This document shows, piece by piece, positions 1-9,981 of a stretch of DNA of 64,000 bases. Within the stretch, counting starts at the first letter, position 1, and each line of letters starts with the position of its first letter. Location: positions 24,534-88,533 of the forward strand of contig NZ_JAAGPF010000001.1 in assembly GCF_017104645.1 (NCBI RefSeq), in the 5' to 3' direction. The position numbers and the translations under genes are program-made. The DNA is from Burkholderia sp. Ac-20379. GTDB lineage: Bacteria; Pseudomonadota; Gammaproteobacteria; Burkholderiales; Burkholderiaceae. The notes under the pieces were generated by a model, which did not search any database, was not told the origin of the DNA, and saw only the letters and a list, made by a program, of their open reading frames with translations.

Positions 1-3000
1 ACGAAGCGCGTGCGCAGCGATTCGTGGCGCGCGACCAGCGCATCGAAGCTGCCCCGCAGCGCAGCCATGTCGATCTCGCCGCGCAGCATCAGGCCGCCGT
101 CGATGTGATAAGCACTGCTGTCGGGTTGCAGGTTCCAGAGGAACCACAGGCGCTGCTGCGCGTGGGACAGCGGCAGCGCACCGCGATGTTCGGCCGGCAC
201 CGGCTCGATGGCCGGCGGCGCCACGTAGGCCGAATCGCCGTGCGCCAGGCTCGCCGCCAGCGCCGCCAACGATTGATGTTCAAAGACGTGGCGCGGCGTG
301 ATCTTCCACCCGGCCTCGCGCGCTCGCGCCACGATCTGCAGGCTCAGGATCGAATCGCCACCCAGCTCGAAGAAGTTGTCGTGGCGGCCCACGCGCTCGA
401 TGCCGAGCACGTCGCGCCAGATCGACGCCAACGCCGCTTCCGCCTCGCCCTCCGGCGCTGCATATACAGCCGCCGATTCGAACTCCGGCTGCGGCAACGC
501 CTTGCGATCCACCTTGCCGTTCGCCGTCAGCGGCAGCGCTTCCAGCGGCAGAATCGCCGTCGGCACCATGTAATCCGGCAGCGTCGCGCCCAGCGCCGTG
601 CGCAGGGCTTGCCCGTCCAGCGCGGCATCGCCCTTCGCCGTCACGTACGACACCAGCCGCGCTCCGCTCGGGCCTTCCTGCGCCAGCGTGATCGATTCCC
701 GCACCCCAGCCTGCGCCAGCAGTTGCGCATCGATCTCGCCCAGCTCGATCCGGAAGCCGCGGATCTTCACCTGATGATCGATCCGGCCCAGATATTCCAG
801 AGCGCCGTCCGCCGTCCAGCGCGCGAGATCGCCCGTGCGATACAGGCGCTCGCCGTTCGCGCCGAACGGATCCGGCACGAAGCGTTCCGCCGTCAGGCTC
901 GCCCGGTTCAGATAACCGCGCGCCACGCCCGCACCGCCCACGTACAACTCGCCCGTCACACCCACCGGCACCAGGTTCCGTTCGGCATCCAGAACGTAAA
1001 TCCCCAGATCCGGAATCCGCACCCCGACCGGGCTCACGCCTTCGTTCAGATCGTTCGCGCCGATCGGACGGTACGTCACGTGCACCGTCGTTTCGGTGAT
1101 GCCGTACATATTCACGAGACGCGGCTGCGCATCGCCGAAGCGCGCGATCCACGGCGCCAGCGTTTGCGGCTCCAGCGCCTCGCCGCCGAAAATCACTTCG
1201 CGCAAGGCCAGCGGCTCGCCGTCGTAAATCCCCGGCACCGCCATCAGTTGACGGAACGCCGACGGCGTCTGGTTCAGCACCGTCACACGCTCGCGACGCA
1301 GCAGCGCCGCGAACTCTTCCGGCGAACGGCTCACCACGAACGGCACCACCACCAGCTTGCCGCCGTAGCACAGCGCACCGAAGATCTCCCAGACCGAGAA
1401 GTCGAACGCGTACGAATGGAACATCGTCCAGACGTCGTTCTCGTCGAAATGGAACCAGTGTTCGGTCGCGTCTAGCAGGCGCGCCACGTTGTGATGCGCA
1501 AGCTGCGCGCCCTTCGGGCGGCCCGTCGAACCCGAGGTGTAGATCACGTAGGCCAGATTGCCCTGCGCCACCTTCACGGCCGGGGCCGTTTCCGGCTCCG
1601 AGGTCAGGTCGAGCCCGTCGAGTTCGAGCACATCGAGCGACGACGGAATCGGCAGCGTGTTGCGTACGCCGCTTTGCGTCAGCACCAACGCGATGCCGCT
1701 GTCCTCGATCATGTAGGACAGCCGATCTTGCGGATAATCCGGGTCGAGCGGCACGTAAGCGCCGCCAGCCTTCAGGATCGCCAACAATCCGACGATCATC
1801 TCGATCGACCGCTCGACCGCGATGCCCACACGCACTTCCGGGCCAACGCCGTGCTTCGCGAGCCGATGCGCGAGGCGGTTGGCGCGTGCGTCGAGTTCAC
1901 CGTAGCGCAGCGATTGATCGCCGTAGACCACGGCAATTGCATCCGGCGTCGCTTGCGCGCGCGCCGCGATGCGTTCGTGTACGGGCAGCGCGTCGGGATA
2001 GGCGACGTCGTTACGGCCCCAGGCCAGCAATGCATCGCGCTCGTCCGTGTCGAGCAGCGCGATCTCGTCCACGCTGCGCGACAGGTCACCCGTCAACGCT
2101 TCCAGCACGCGCACGTAGTGACGGCCGAAGCGCTGCATCGTGCGTGCGTCGAACAATTCGTCGGCATAGCGCAGGCTGGCCGACAGCGTGCCGTCCGGCA
2201 GCTCTTGCGTATTGACCGTCAACTCGAATTGCGCCGCGCCACCGCCGACGCCATAACGCTCGACGCCGAGCCCTTCGAGTTCGTTGGCCGCCTGATAGTC
2301 GTTGCGTTGATGGTTGAACGCCACCTGGAACAGCGGCGTATGGCTCAGGCTGCGCTCCGGTTGCAGCGCATCCACCAGCACGTCGAACGGCAGATCCTGA
2401 TGCGCCTGCGCGTCGAGCGCGCGCGTACGAACCTGATCGAGCAGCGCGGCCAACGTCGTGCGCCCGTCGAGGTCGGCCTTAAGCACCTGCGTATTGACGA
2501 AGAAGCCGATCAGCCCAGCCGTCTCCGGACGGTTGCGGTTCGCCACCGGCACGCCGACACGCACATCGGTTTCGCCGGTATAGCGATGCAGCAGCACGTC
2601 GAACGCCGCCAGCAGCACCATGAACGGCGTCGCGTTGCGCTGCCGCGCCACGCGCACCAGCGCGCGGCCCAATTCGGCCGGCAGCTCGATCCGCTCGCTC
2701 GCGGCGCGGTAGGCGCCGAGCGCCTGACGCGGATGGTCTGCCGGCAATGCCAGCACCGGCTGCTCGCCGCCGAGCAGATCGCGCCAATAGGCAAGCTGGC
2801 GATCCTGTTCGCCGGCTTCGAGCCAGCGCCGCTGCCAGACCGCGTAATCGGCGTACTGGATCGGCAATGCCTGCACGTCGGGCACCGCGCCCGCCGCGAA
2901 CGCGCGGTAACCGTCGACGAATTCGCGCAGCAGCACGCCTACCGACCAGCCGTCCGACACGATGTGATGCATGACGACCACGAGCACATGCTCGCCGGGC

Positions 3001-6000
3001 GCGATGCGCGCCAAGCCCACGCGCAGCAGCGGCCCGCCCGTCAGGTCGAACGGCTCGGCGGCAAGCCGTGCCGCCCAGGCCGCGACGGCCGCGTCGCGAT
3101 CGGCCTCGGCCGCGACATCGATCGAGCGGAAATCGTGGGCGAGCGTGTCGTGAATCCGTTGCGTCGCGCGCCCGTCGCCCGCGGCCACGAACGTGGTGCG
3201 CAGCGATTCGTGCCGGCCCGCGAGCCAGTCGAAGCTGGCGCGCAGCGCGTTCCGGTCGAGCGTCCCGCGCAGGCGAATCGCGCCGGGCATGTGATACGCG
3301 TTGCTGTCGGGCTGCAGGTTCCACAGGAACCACAGACGCTGCTGCGCATGCGACAACGGCAGGTTGGCGCGCTCGCCGGCCGGCAAAGGCAGCAATGCCG
3401 GCGCCGGCTCGGCATCGCCGATGTGATCCGCCTGAGCCGCCACCACGGCGGCGAGCGCCGCCACATCCGGGTTCTCGAACATCTGGCGCGGGCTGATCTC
3501 GATACCCACGCGTTGCAGCGCCGCGATCGCCTTCAGGCTCTGAATCGAATCGCCGCCGCGCTCGAAGAAATTGTCGTGACGGCCGACCTGCTCGACGCCG
3601 AGGATCTCGGCCCAGACGCGGGCCAGCGTCACCTCGAGCTCGCCGACCGGCGCCGTGTAATGGTCGATCGCGACGTCGTCCGGCTCGGGCAACGCATTGC
3701 GGTCGATCTTGCCGTTCGGCATCACCGGCAGCCGCGCCAGCACCACGAACGCCGACGGCACCATGTAGCCCGGCAGCTTGCCTTCCAGACCGCTGCGCAG
3801 CGCCGTGCTGTCCACTCCGCCCGACACATAGCCCACCAACCGCTTGCCGTCGCCCGTGCCCTTCAGTTCCACCGCCGATTGCTTCACGCCCGGCACCTGC
3901 CGCAGCGCCGCTTCGATCTCGCCCAGTTCGATGCGGAAACCGCGCAGCTTCACCTGCTGGTCGATACGGCCCAGGAAGTCGATCGTGCCGTCCTCGCGGC
4001 GGCGGCACAGATCGCCCGAGCGATACAGGCGCGAGCCGTCGTTGCGGAACGGGTTCGGAATGAACTTTTCCGCCGTCTGCCCCGCACGGCCCAGATAACC
4101 GCGCGCCAGCGTGTTCCCGCCGATGCACAATTCGCCCAGCGCCCCCACCGGCACTTCGTTGCCCGAAGCATCCATCACGTAGGCATTGCGCGACGGATAC
4201 GGCACGCCGATCGACACGATCGCCTGATCCACGTCCGACGCTTCCGTGCGCCGGTACATGCACGCCACCGTCGTTTCCGTCGGGCCGTACAGGTTGTCGA
4301 GCTGGATCGCCGACAGCGGCCCTTCGCGCCACTGGCGCAGCGAGTCGCCCGGCAACCCTTCGCCGCCCACCGTGATCTGACGCAGCGCGCTCAGCGCCTC
4401 GCGCGACGGCGGTTCGCGCAGCCATTGCTGCCAGTACGCCGTCGGAATCCGCGAGAACGTCACGTTTTCCTCGGCCAGATGGCGGCTCGTCGTTTCCAGA
4501 TCCCACAGCTGCGGGCCGCGCATTTCCACCTGCCCGCCCTGCATCAGCGCCGGCAGCATTTCGTGCAGCGCCACGTCGAAGTTGATCGTCGACGATTGCA
4601 GTTGCTTGTCGTCCGAGGTGATGTCGTACGTGCCGATGAAATCGTTCAGGTGCAGGCTCAGCGAGCGATGGCTGATCGCCACGCCCTTCGGCCGCCCCGT
4701 CGAGCCCGACGTGTAGATCACGTAGGCCAGTTGGTCCGGGTGCACGTCGGTATCGAACGGCGCGTCTGATTCGCCGGACACGTCCGCCAGATCGATCACG
4801 TCCTTGCCTGCCAGCACATCCGCCAGGTTTGCAGCCGTCGCGCGATCCGCGATCACGCGCTGCACGCCGGCGTCTTCCATCATGTAGGCCAGGCGGTCGG
4901 CCGGGTATTCCGGGTCGAGCGGCACGAACGCCGCGCCCGACTTCAGCACGCCCAGCAGCGACGCGATCACGCCCGCCGAGCGCGTCAGGCACAGGCCGAT
5001 GCGCTCGTCGGGCTGCACGCCCAGCGCGGCCAGGCGGCGTGCGATCCGGTTCGACCAGCCCACCAGCTCGCCGTAGTTCAGGCGCTCGCCTTCGCAGTGG
5101 ACGGCCGGCGCCAGCGGCTGCCGCACGGCCTGCTCGGCGATGCGCCGCACGATCGGCTCGAACGCCGTCTCAATCGGCTCGGCCTGCCACGCGCCCTCGA
5201 CGTTCAGCACAATCGCGCCGAGCGGCTTGGCCTCTTCGGTCACGATCTGTTCGAGAATTTCCACGTAATGGCCCAGCATGCGCGCCACCACCGGCTCGTC
5301 GAACACGTCGCGCGCGAAGCCCAGCGCCACGCCGATCGCCTCGCCGTCCGCCACGTTCAGCACCAGGTCGAAGCGCGAGGTTTCCATCTCGCCTGCCGCG
5401 CCGCGAATCGTCAGCCCCGGCAGCTTCGCCTCGCCGCGCTCCGCGCCGGCGAAATTGAACATCGCCTGGAACAGCGGGCTGGTGCTCAGGCTGCGGGCCG
5501 GCTGCAACGCGTCCACCAGCCGTGCGAACGGCAGATCCTGATGCGCCTGCGCCTCCAGCACACGCTCGTTCACCTGCGCGAGCAAGCCACCGAAATCCCG
5601 AACTCCGGCCAGCTCCGAACGAATCACCAGCGTGTTGACGAAGAAGCCGATCAGGCCTTCCGTCTCCAAACGATCGCGGCCCGCCGTCGGCACGCCGACG
5701 CGAATGTCCTGCTGGTTGCTGTAGCGCGCCAGCAGCACGTCGTACGCCGCCAGCAGCGTCATGAACAGCGTCGCGCCATGGCGCTGCGACAGCGCGCGCA
5801 ACGCCGACGACAGCGCGGCGGACAGTTGCATCGACACGCGGCCGCCCTCGGTGCCGCGCAGGCCGGTGCGCTTGCGCGCCATCGGCAGCTCGAGCACCGG
5901 ATGCTCGGTGCCGAGCCGGTCGCGCCAGTACGCCAGTTGCGATTCCACCGCCTGCTCGTCGAGCCATTCGCGCTGCCACAGCGCGTAGTCGCCGTACTGG

Positions 6001-6671
6001 ATGCCCAACGGCGCCAGCTCGGGCTCGGCGCCGCGGCAGAACGCGGCGTAGGCGGTGGCGAACTCCTGCGTGAGGATGTCGAGCGACCACGCGTCCGAGA
6101 CGATGTGGTGCATGGAGAAATGCAGCACGTGCGAGCTGTCGTCGCAACGGATCAGCGCCACCCGCAGCAGCGGGCCGGCCATCAGGTCGAACGGCTGCAG
6201 CGACAGCGTGCGCAGCAACGCGCGCAGCGCGGCCTCGCGCGGCTGCCCCGCCGGCTCCGACGAGAGATCGTGCGTGGCCCAGCCGTGGCTCGCGTCGCCC
6301 ACCACCTGATACGCCACGCCGTCCTGCTCCTCGAACCGCTTGCGCAGGCTCGGATGGCGCGCGCTGGCCCAGTCGATCGACTTGCGCACCGCGCCGGCAT
6401 CGAGCTGGCCGTCCAGGCGCACCGCGCCGGTGATGTTGTAGCTTGCGCCCTGCGGCTCGAACTTCCACAGGAACCACAAACGCTCCTGGGCGTGCGACAG
6501 GGGGAACCGAACCGGTTCGCCCGGGAACGGCACGATCGGCAGGCTGGCCCGTGCAATGCCGCGCGCGGCCAGGCGCGCCCGGAACACGCTGCGCTTTTCA
6601 GGCGGCAGACCGACGTAGGTCCGGGAAATGGAAAGCAGTTCGCTGTCCAGATCACGCGCGATTTCGCTCAT
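1..6671 (-). CDS. Nonribosomal peptide synthetase, C-A-T-C-A-T-C(partial), 3' end outside window
   Basis: About 2223 residues are visible; the C-terminus runs off the left edge. Domain order is C1 (SHAQERLWFLW near residue 55, HHIVSDAW near 188), A1 (YTSGSTGRPKG near 652, NGKIDR near 985), T1 (GGDSI, Ser near 1041), C2 (HHIVSDGW near 1234), A2 (YTSGSTG near 1709, NGKVDR near 2052), T2 (GGDSI, Ser near 2107), then the start of C3 (SHAQQRLWFLW near 2170). By manual alignment to GrsA the A2 specificity residues read DFWNIGMVHK, the established threonine code. A1 reads DVHSTGLVAK, which I cannot assign. No epimerase domain lies between the modules. Opening with a C domain means it accepts an acyl or peptidyl donor from elsewhere. 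It follows mbtH and a type II thioesterase on the same strand and faces a Fur-box-flanked exporter, so a siderophore-type product is inferred. The start has GGAG about 11 nt upstream. Confidence 0.93.
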   Translation of the reverse strand, partial: MSEIARDLDSELLSISRTYVGLPPEKRSVFRARLAARGIARASLPIVPFPGEPVRFPLSHAQERLWFLWKFEPQGASYNITGAVRLDGQLDAGAVRKSIDWASARHPSLRKRFEEQDGVAYQVVGDASHGWATHDLSSEPAGQPREAALRALLRTLSLQPFDLMAGPLLRVALIRCDDSSHVLHFSMHHIVSDAWSLDILTQEFATAYAAFCRGAEPELAPLGIQYGDYALWQREWLDEQAVESQLAYWRDRLGTEHPVLELPMARKRTGLRGTEGGRVSMQLSAALSSALRALSQRHGATLFMTLLAAYDVLLARYSNQQDIRVGVPTAGRDRLETEGLIGFFVNTLVIRSELAGVRDFGGLLAQVNERVLEAQAHQDLPFARLVDALQPARSLSTSPLFQAMFNFAGAERGEAKLPGLTIRGAAGEMETSRFDLVLNVADGEAIGVALGFARDVFDEPVVARMLGHYVEILEQIVTEEAKPLGAIVLNVEGAWQAEPIETAFEPIVRRIAEQAVRQPLAPAVHCEGERLNYGELVGWSNRIARRLAALGVQPDERIGLCLTRSAGVIASLLGVLKSGAAFVPLDPEYPADRLAYMMEDAGVQRVIADRATAANLADVLAGKDVIDLADVSGESDAPFDTDVHPDQLAYVIYTSGSTGRPKGVAISHRSLSLHLNDFIGTYDITSDDKQLQSSTINFDVALHEMLPALMQGGQVEMRGPQLWDLETTSRHLAEENVTFSRIPTAYWQQWLREPPSREALSALRQITVGGEGLPGDSLRQWREGPLSAIQLDNLYGPTETTVACMYRRTEASDVDQAIVSIGVPYPSRNAYVMDASGNEVPVGALGELCIGGNTLARGYLGRAGQTAEKFIPNPFRNDGSRLYRSGDLCRRREDGTIDFLGRIDQQVKLRGFRIELGEIEAALRQVPGVKQSAVELKGTGDGKRLVGYVSGGVDSTALRSGLEGKLPGYMVPSAFVVLARLPVMPNGKIDRNALPEPDDVAIDHYTAPVGELEVTLARVWAEILGVEQVGRHDNFFERGGDSIQSLKAIAALQRVGIEISPRQMFENPDVAALAAVVAAQADHIGDAEPAPALLPLPAGERANLPLSHAQQRLWFLWNLQPDSNAYHMPGAIRLRGTLDRNALRASFDWLAGRHESLRTTFVAAGDGRATQRIHDTLAHDFRSIDVAAEADRDAAVAAWAARLAAEPFDLTGGPLLRVGLARIAPGEHVLVVVMHHIVSDGWSVGVLLREFVDGYRAFAAGAVPDVQALPIQYADYAVWQRRWLEAGEQDRQLAYWRDLLGGEQPVLALPADHPRQALGAYRAASERIELPAELGRALVRVARQRNATPFMVLLAAFDVLLHRYTGETDVRVGVPVANRNRPETAGLIGFFVNTQVLKADLDGRTTLAALLDQVRTRALDAQAHQDLPFDVLVDALQPERSLSHTPLFQVAFNHQRNDYQAANELEGLGVERYGVGGGAAQFELTVNTQELPDGTLSASLRYADELFDARTMQRFGRHYVRVLEALTGDLSRSVDEIALLDTDERDALLAWGRNDVAYPDALPVHERIAARAQATPDAIAVVYGDQSLRYGELDARANRLAHRLAKHGVGPEVRVGIAVERSIEMIVGLLAILKAGGAYVPLDPDYPQDRLSYMIEDSGIALVLTQSGVRNTLPIPSSLDVLELDGLDLTSEPETAPAVKVAQGNLAYVIYTSGSTGRPKGAQLAHHNVARLLDATEHWFHFDENDVWTMFHSYAFDFSVWEIFGALCYGGKLVVVPFVVSRSPEEFAALLRRERVTVLNQTPSAFRQLMAVPGIYDGEPLALREVIFGGEALEPQTLAPWIARFGDAQPRLVNMYGITETTVHVTYRPIGANDLNEGVSPVGVRIPDLGIYVLDAERNLVPVGVTGELYVGGAGVARGYLNRASLTAERFVPDPFGANGERLYRTGDLARWTADGALEYLGRIDHQVKIRGFRIELGEIDAQLLAQAGVRESITLAQEGPSGARLVSYVTAKGDAALDGQALRTALGATLPDYMVPTAILPLEALPLTANGKVDRKALPQPEFESAAVYAAPEGEAEAALASIWRDVLGIERVGRHDNFFELGGDSILSLQIVARAREAGWKITPRHVFEHQSLAALAASLAHGDSAYVAPPAIEPVPAEHRGALPLSHAQQRLWFLWNLQPDSSAYHIDGGLMLRGEIDMAALRGSFDALVARHESLRTRF

Positions 6672-7364
6672 TTGTTACCCGCTCCGAGGTTCTTGCAGTC
6701 CGGCGCCATCGCGCTCGCCAGGCGATGGCCGGATTCAGATAGTTCGTTCCCGGCCGGCTGGCACGCGCTGGCGCGGTGCATAGGCCGGGACATCGATCGT
6801 TGATTCAGGCCGGTCGCCGTGACGCGCCGCGTCGCGGCAAAGCCGGCGCGGTGCGATTCGGGACGGGAGGTCGAGAGCGGGTTTGGCAGGCGCGGCCGGC
6901 GGCACGATGCAGCCGCGCCGACACGGCGACGGCCGGCAGCGGCTCGCCGCGCGCCTGCATCGCGGCATCCGCATGACATCGCGCACCGCGTCGTTGCACG
7001 GCCGGCGCCGCACGCCCTTGATGGCCCACCATGACCCTCTCCCTGTTCAAGACTGTTTGTCGATCGGCCCGCCCCGCCGGCGCCGCGCCTCACGGGCGCG
7101 CGCAACGGCAGGCAAGCCGGCCGCGGAACCGCGAGCGCGGTTCCGCATCGTTTCTGTCGGCGATCCGGCATCCGTCGAGATCGACGTGGCTGGGGAGATG
7201 CAACCTGGCTCATCCCGAATCGCACCGTCCCGCCCGGGGCGAAACGGTATTGCGCGCTCTCTACGCGCCTTGCCTGCCCCGGCGATGACGCGCCGAGGCA
7301 GCGGTGTTCAGCGGCGGCTCGCCACGGCAACGCCTGGCGCCGGCGGCACGCCGGCACACGGCCC
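6672..7364. other. Long gap inside the NRPS transcription unit, no gene seen
   Basis: This 693-bp stretch separates the thioesterase stop from the NRPS start on the same strand. It is GC-rich and open in several frames, but none of the reading frames looks like a protein. No Fur-box-like sequence was found here, so the NRPS either depends on read-through from the mbtH promoter or has a promoter I cannot recognise. Confidence 0.5.
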
Positions 7365-8129
7365 TCAGCCGGCGAGGCCCGCGAGCCGGCCCGGCCCGCG
7401 CACCGTCGCGAGGCTGTCCAGCACATGGCCGATCAGTTCCTCGCGATGGGTATTGATGAAGAAATGGCCGGCATCGATCTCGCGATGCACCACCGGCCCG
7501 GCGGTTTCGTCCGCCCACGCCGCGAGATTGGCCGGATCGCCGGCCAGCTCGGCGTCGCGCGCACCGCCGATCACGAGCATCGGGCAAGTCAGACGCGCGC
7601 GGGTCGGCTGCGGCTCGTACGTGCCGCACAGATGAAAATCCGCGCGCAGCATCGGCATGACCAATTCCATGAACTCGCGGTTGTCGAGCAGCTCGTCGGG
7701 CATGCCGTTCAGCGCACGCACCTCGTCGATGAATTCAGGCTCCGGGCAAGTCAGCCAGTGCGTTTCGCGCTCGCGGCGCGACGGCGCCCGGCAGGCGGAC
7801 ACGCCCAGCCACCGCGGCGACACCCCGGCCACGCGCCGCAGCGCCTGGGCCAGCTCGAAACCGACCAGCGCGCCCATGCTGTGCCCGAAGATCGCGAACG
7901 GCCGGTCGAGCCGCGGACGCATATCGTCGATCAGCACCGCGATCAGCTCGTCGAGCCGATGCAGCGGCGCCATGCGCTGACGCACGCCGCGCCCGGGCAG
8001 ATTCAACGGCACCAGTTCCAGCCAGGCTGGCACCCGCGCCTGCCAGCCGCGAAACACCGTCGCGCTGCCGCCCGCATAGGGCAGGCAGAACAGGGCGAGC
8101 GTGTCGTCGCGGCCGGATGGGTTCAGCAC
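7365..8129 (-). CDS. Type II thioesterase of the NRPS locus
   Basis: This is a 254-residue alpha/beta hydrolase of the GrsT/PchC type, which frees NRPS carrier proteins from misprimed or stalled acyl groups. It has the family opening LFCLPYAGG near residue 13, the nucleophile elbow GHSMG near 84-88, an acidic residue in GGARD near 190 and the catalytic histidine in AGHFF near 219. The length is normal for the family. It lies 10 bp after mbtH and 693 bp before the NRPS on the same strand, and so probably belongs to their iron-regulated unit. A second, divergent thioesterase of the same type lies at 13707-14504; two editing thioesterases in one locus is a modest peculiarity. Confidence 0.93.
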   Translation of the reverse strand: MLNPSGRDDTLALFCLPYAGGSATVFRGWQARVPAWLELVPLNLPGRGVRQRMAPLHRLDELIAVLIDDMRPRLDRPFAIFGHSMGALVGFELAQALRRVAGVSPRWLGVSACRAPSRRERETHWLTCPEPEFIDEVRALNGMPDELLDNREFMELVMPMLRADFHLCGTYEPQPTRARLTCPMLVIGGARDAELAGDPANLAAWADETAGPVVHREIDAGHFFINTHREELIGHVLDSLATVRGPGRLAGLAG

Positions 8130-8139
8130 CTGCGATCCT

Positions 8140-8367
8140 TCAGTGCGTGCTCGCGCCGCCGGCGTTGGCGGCCATCGCCGCGCGCAGGCTGGCCGGACGC
8201 ATGTCCGTCCAGTGTTCCTCGATATAGGCCAGGCAGTCGGCCTTCGGGCCCTTCTTGCCGACCGCGCGCCAGCCGCCCGGAATGGCCTTGTAGCTTGGCC
8301 AGATCGAGTACTGCTCTTCCTGATTGATGACCACTTCGAATTCGGCCTTGTCGTCGTCCCAGCTCAT
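8140..8367 (-). CDS. mbtH: MbtH-like protein, adenylation-domain partner
   Basis: This 75-residue protein belongs to the MbtH family, small proteins that bind NRPS adenylation domains and are needed for their folding or activity. The family signature is clear: MSWDDD at the start, then [26 protein letters not shown] and the tail DMRP. The start at 8367 is preferred over one 10 codons upstream because the family begins with MSW and a GGGGGT ribosome-binding site lies about 6 nt before it. It is the first gene of the minus-strand unit mbtH-thioesterase-NRPS, with a Fur-box-like site about 100 bp upstream. Confidence 0.95.
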   Translation of the reverse strand: MSWDDDKAEFEVVINQEEQYSIWPSYKAIPGGWRAVGKKGPKADCLAYIEEHWTDMRPASLRAAMAANAGGASTH

Positions 8368-8465
8368 CGATACCCCCAGAATGCCTGCGTCTCTCATGCC
8401 GCCCGCGAGTCGAAGCCGCGAACAGCGCCTGTGTCGAACCTGCGAACCATTCGCTCAATGAAAGT

Positions 8466-8484
8466 AAGAATGAGAATTGTTCGC
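8466..8484 (-). promoter_or_regulatory. Fur-box-like site upstream of mbtH
   Basis: Read on the minus strand, this 19-mer (GCGAACAATTCTCATTCTT) matches the consensus GATAATGATAATCATTATC at 11 of 19 positions. It lies about 100 bp before mbtH. It is weaker than the site facing macA, but its place in the divergent mbtH/macA promoter region supports iron-dependent repression. Confidence 0.5.
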
Positions 8485-8734
8485 AATCGCCCAGCAAAAT
8501 ATGCTGAGCGGGGCGGCTTGTCAAGGTATAGGCGTGTGGCCGGTACGGCTTTGCGCGGCACGCGGCTGCCGACGCAACCCCCGCCCCGGCGGGCCAACCC
8601 GGCCGACAACGCCCGCGCCGGCAAGGCGCCAGGCAGCTGGCACGGCACGGCCCGGGCGTGCAATTCCCTGCTACGCAAGCCGCGCCGCCACAAAAATTTC
8701 TCCGTGGCGCCAGATCACCATGGCACAATATTTC

Positions 8735-8753
8735 GCAAATAAGAATCATTATC
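8735..8753 (+). promoter_or_regulatory. Fur box upstream of the exporter operon
   Basis: GCAAATAAGAATCATTATC matches the Fur consensus at 15 of 19 positions, including an unbroken right half. It ends 34 bp before the macA start, where a bound repressor would block transcription. This is the strongest Fur-type site in the window. Confidence 0.75.
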
Positions 8754-8787
8754 CTTAGGCCGTCATCTTCCATTCCAAAGCTCGTAG

Positions 8788-9981
8788 ATGAGACGTATTC
8801 CGAAACGTATTCGCCACACCGTTGTTCTGCTTGCCGTTCTGTTACTTGCGATCTGGTTGGTCTGGGCCGTGTTCTTCCGCATCGTCGAACATGCCGACAC
8901 CGTCACCGTCGGGCGCGGCGACATCGAATCGAGCGTGACCGCGCTCGGCACCCTTCAGCCCCATAGCTACGTCGACGTCGGCGCGCAGGCGTCGGGCGAA
9001 ATCCGCCGCATCTACGTGCAGCCCGGCGACAAGGTGCAGCGCGGGCAGTTGCTGGTCGAGATCGATCCGAGCATCCAGCAGGCCAAGGTGGACGTCGACC
9101 AGTCGACGCTCGCCAGCCTGCGCGCGCAACTGGTCGGCGCGAACGCGCAGCGCGATCTGGCGGTCGCGCAATATGCCCGGCAACGCCGCATGGCCGCCGA
9201 CGGCTCCACCCGCGACGAAGACGTCCAAACCGCCCAGGCCGCGCTGGCGGCCGCCCGCGCGACGATCGACGAACTGCGCGCGCAGATCGACGGCGCGCAG
9301 TCGACGCTCAAGGGCGATCAGGCCCAGCTCGGCTACACGCGCATCTACGCGCCGATGAGCGGCACCGTGGTCACGCTCGACGCGCGCGCCGGCCAGACGC
9401 TGAACGCGACCTACCAGACCCCGAACATCCTGCGCATCGCCGATCTCTCCACCATGACGGTGTGGACGCAAGTGTCCGAGGCCGACATCCTGCATGTGAA
9501 GCCGGGCATGCCGGTGTACTTCACGACGCTGGGCTCGCTCGACCGGCGCTGGAACGCCAAGGTCCGCCAGATCCTGCCCGCGCCGCCCAACCCTGTGAAT
9601 CCGGCCGACAGCGGCGCGCAGTCGGGCAGTTCGAAAGCGGGCGGCGCGGGCGCCAGCAAGGTGGTGTTGTATACGGTGCTGTTCGACGTCGAGAACCAGG
9701 ACGCCGAATTGATGCCGCAGATGAGCGCCCAGGTGTTCTTCATCGCCGCCCACGTGCACGACGCGCTGATCGCTCCGCTGGTGGCGTTGACGCCGGTGCC
9801 GGGCCAATCGGCCGCCTACACCGCGCAGGTGCTGGTGGGCGGCCGGATCGAATCGCGCGAGGTGCGCCTCGGCGTGCGCGACCGGCTCAATGGCCAGGTA
9901 CTGTCGGGTCTTGCCGCCGGCGACAAGCTCGTGACCAACGTCACGCGCCGCCGCGCCTCGGACGGGAGATTCACTTGGTAA
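8788..9981 (+). CDS. macA: MacA-like periplasmic adaptor of a tripartite exporter
   Basis: This 397-residue membrane-fusion protein links an inner-membrane MacB-type ABC transporter to an outer-membrane channel. One N-terminal membrane anchor ([18 protein letters not shown], about residues 13-30) is followed by a biotinyl-lipoyl-like half ([18 protein letters not shown]), a coiled-coil hairpin rich in Ala, Gln and Arg (about 105-180), the second lipoyl half ([10 protein letters not shown]) and a beta-barrel domain. A Fur box lies just upstream, and the next gene starts inside its last codons. The arrangement resembles the PvdRT-OpmQ pyoverdine exporter of Pseudomonas, so export or recycling of the NRPS product is the likely job. 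The substrate is inferred from context only. Confidence 0.92.
   Translation: MRRIPKRIRHTVVLLAVLLLAIWLVWAVFFRIVEHADTVTVGRGDIESSVTALGTLQPHSYVDVGAQASGEIRRIYVQPGDKVQRGQLLVEIDPSIQQAKVDVDQSTLASLRAQLVGANAQRDLAVAQYARQRRMAADGSTRDEDVQTAQAALAAARATIDELRAQIDGAQSTLKGDQAQLGYTRIYAPMSGTVVTLDARAGQTLNATYQTPNILRIADLSTMTVWTQVSEADILHVKPGMPVYFTTLGSLDRRWNAKVRQILPAPPNPVNPADSGAQSGSSKAGGAGASKVVLYTVLFDVENQDAELMPQMSAQVFFIAAHVHDALIAPLVALTPVPGQSAAYTAQVLVGGRIESREVRLGVRDRLNGQVLSGLAAGDKLVTNVTRRRASDGRFTW

Noticed and set aside
24..4769. Long plus-strand reading frames opposite the NRPS
   Set aside because: They are Arg/His-rich shadows of the minus-strand C-A-T domains, whose motifs are unmistakable; high GC keeps antisense frames open.
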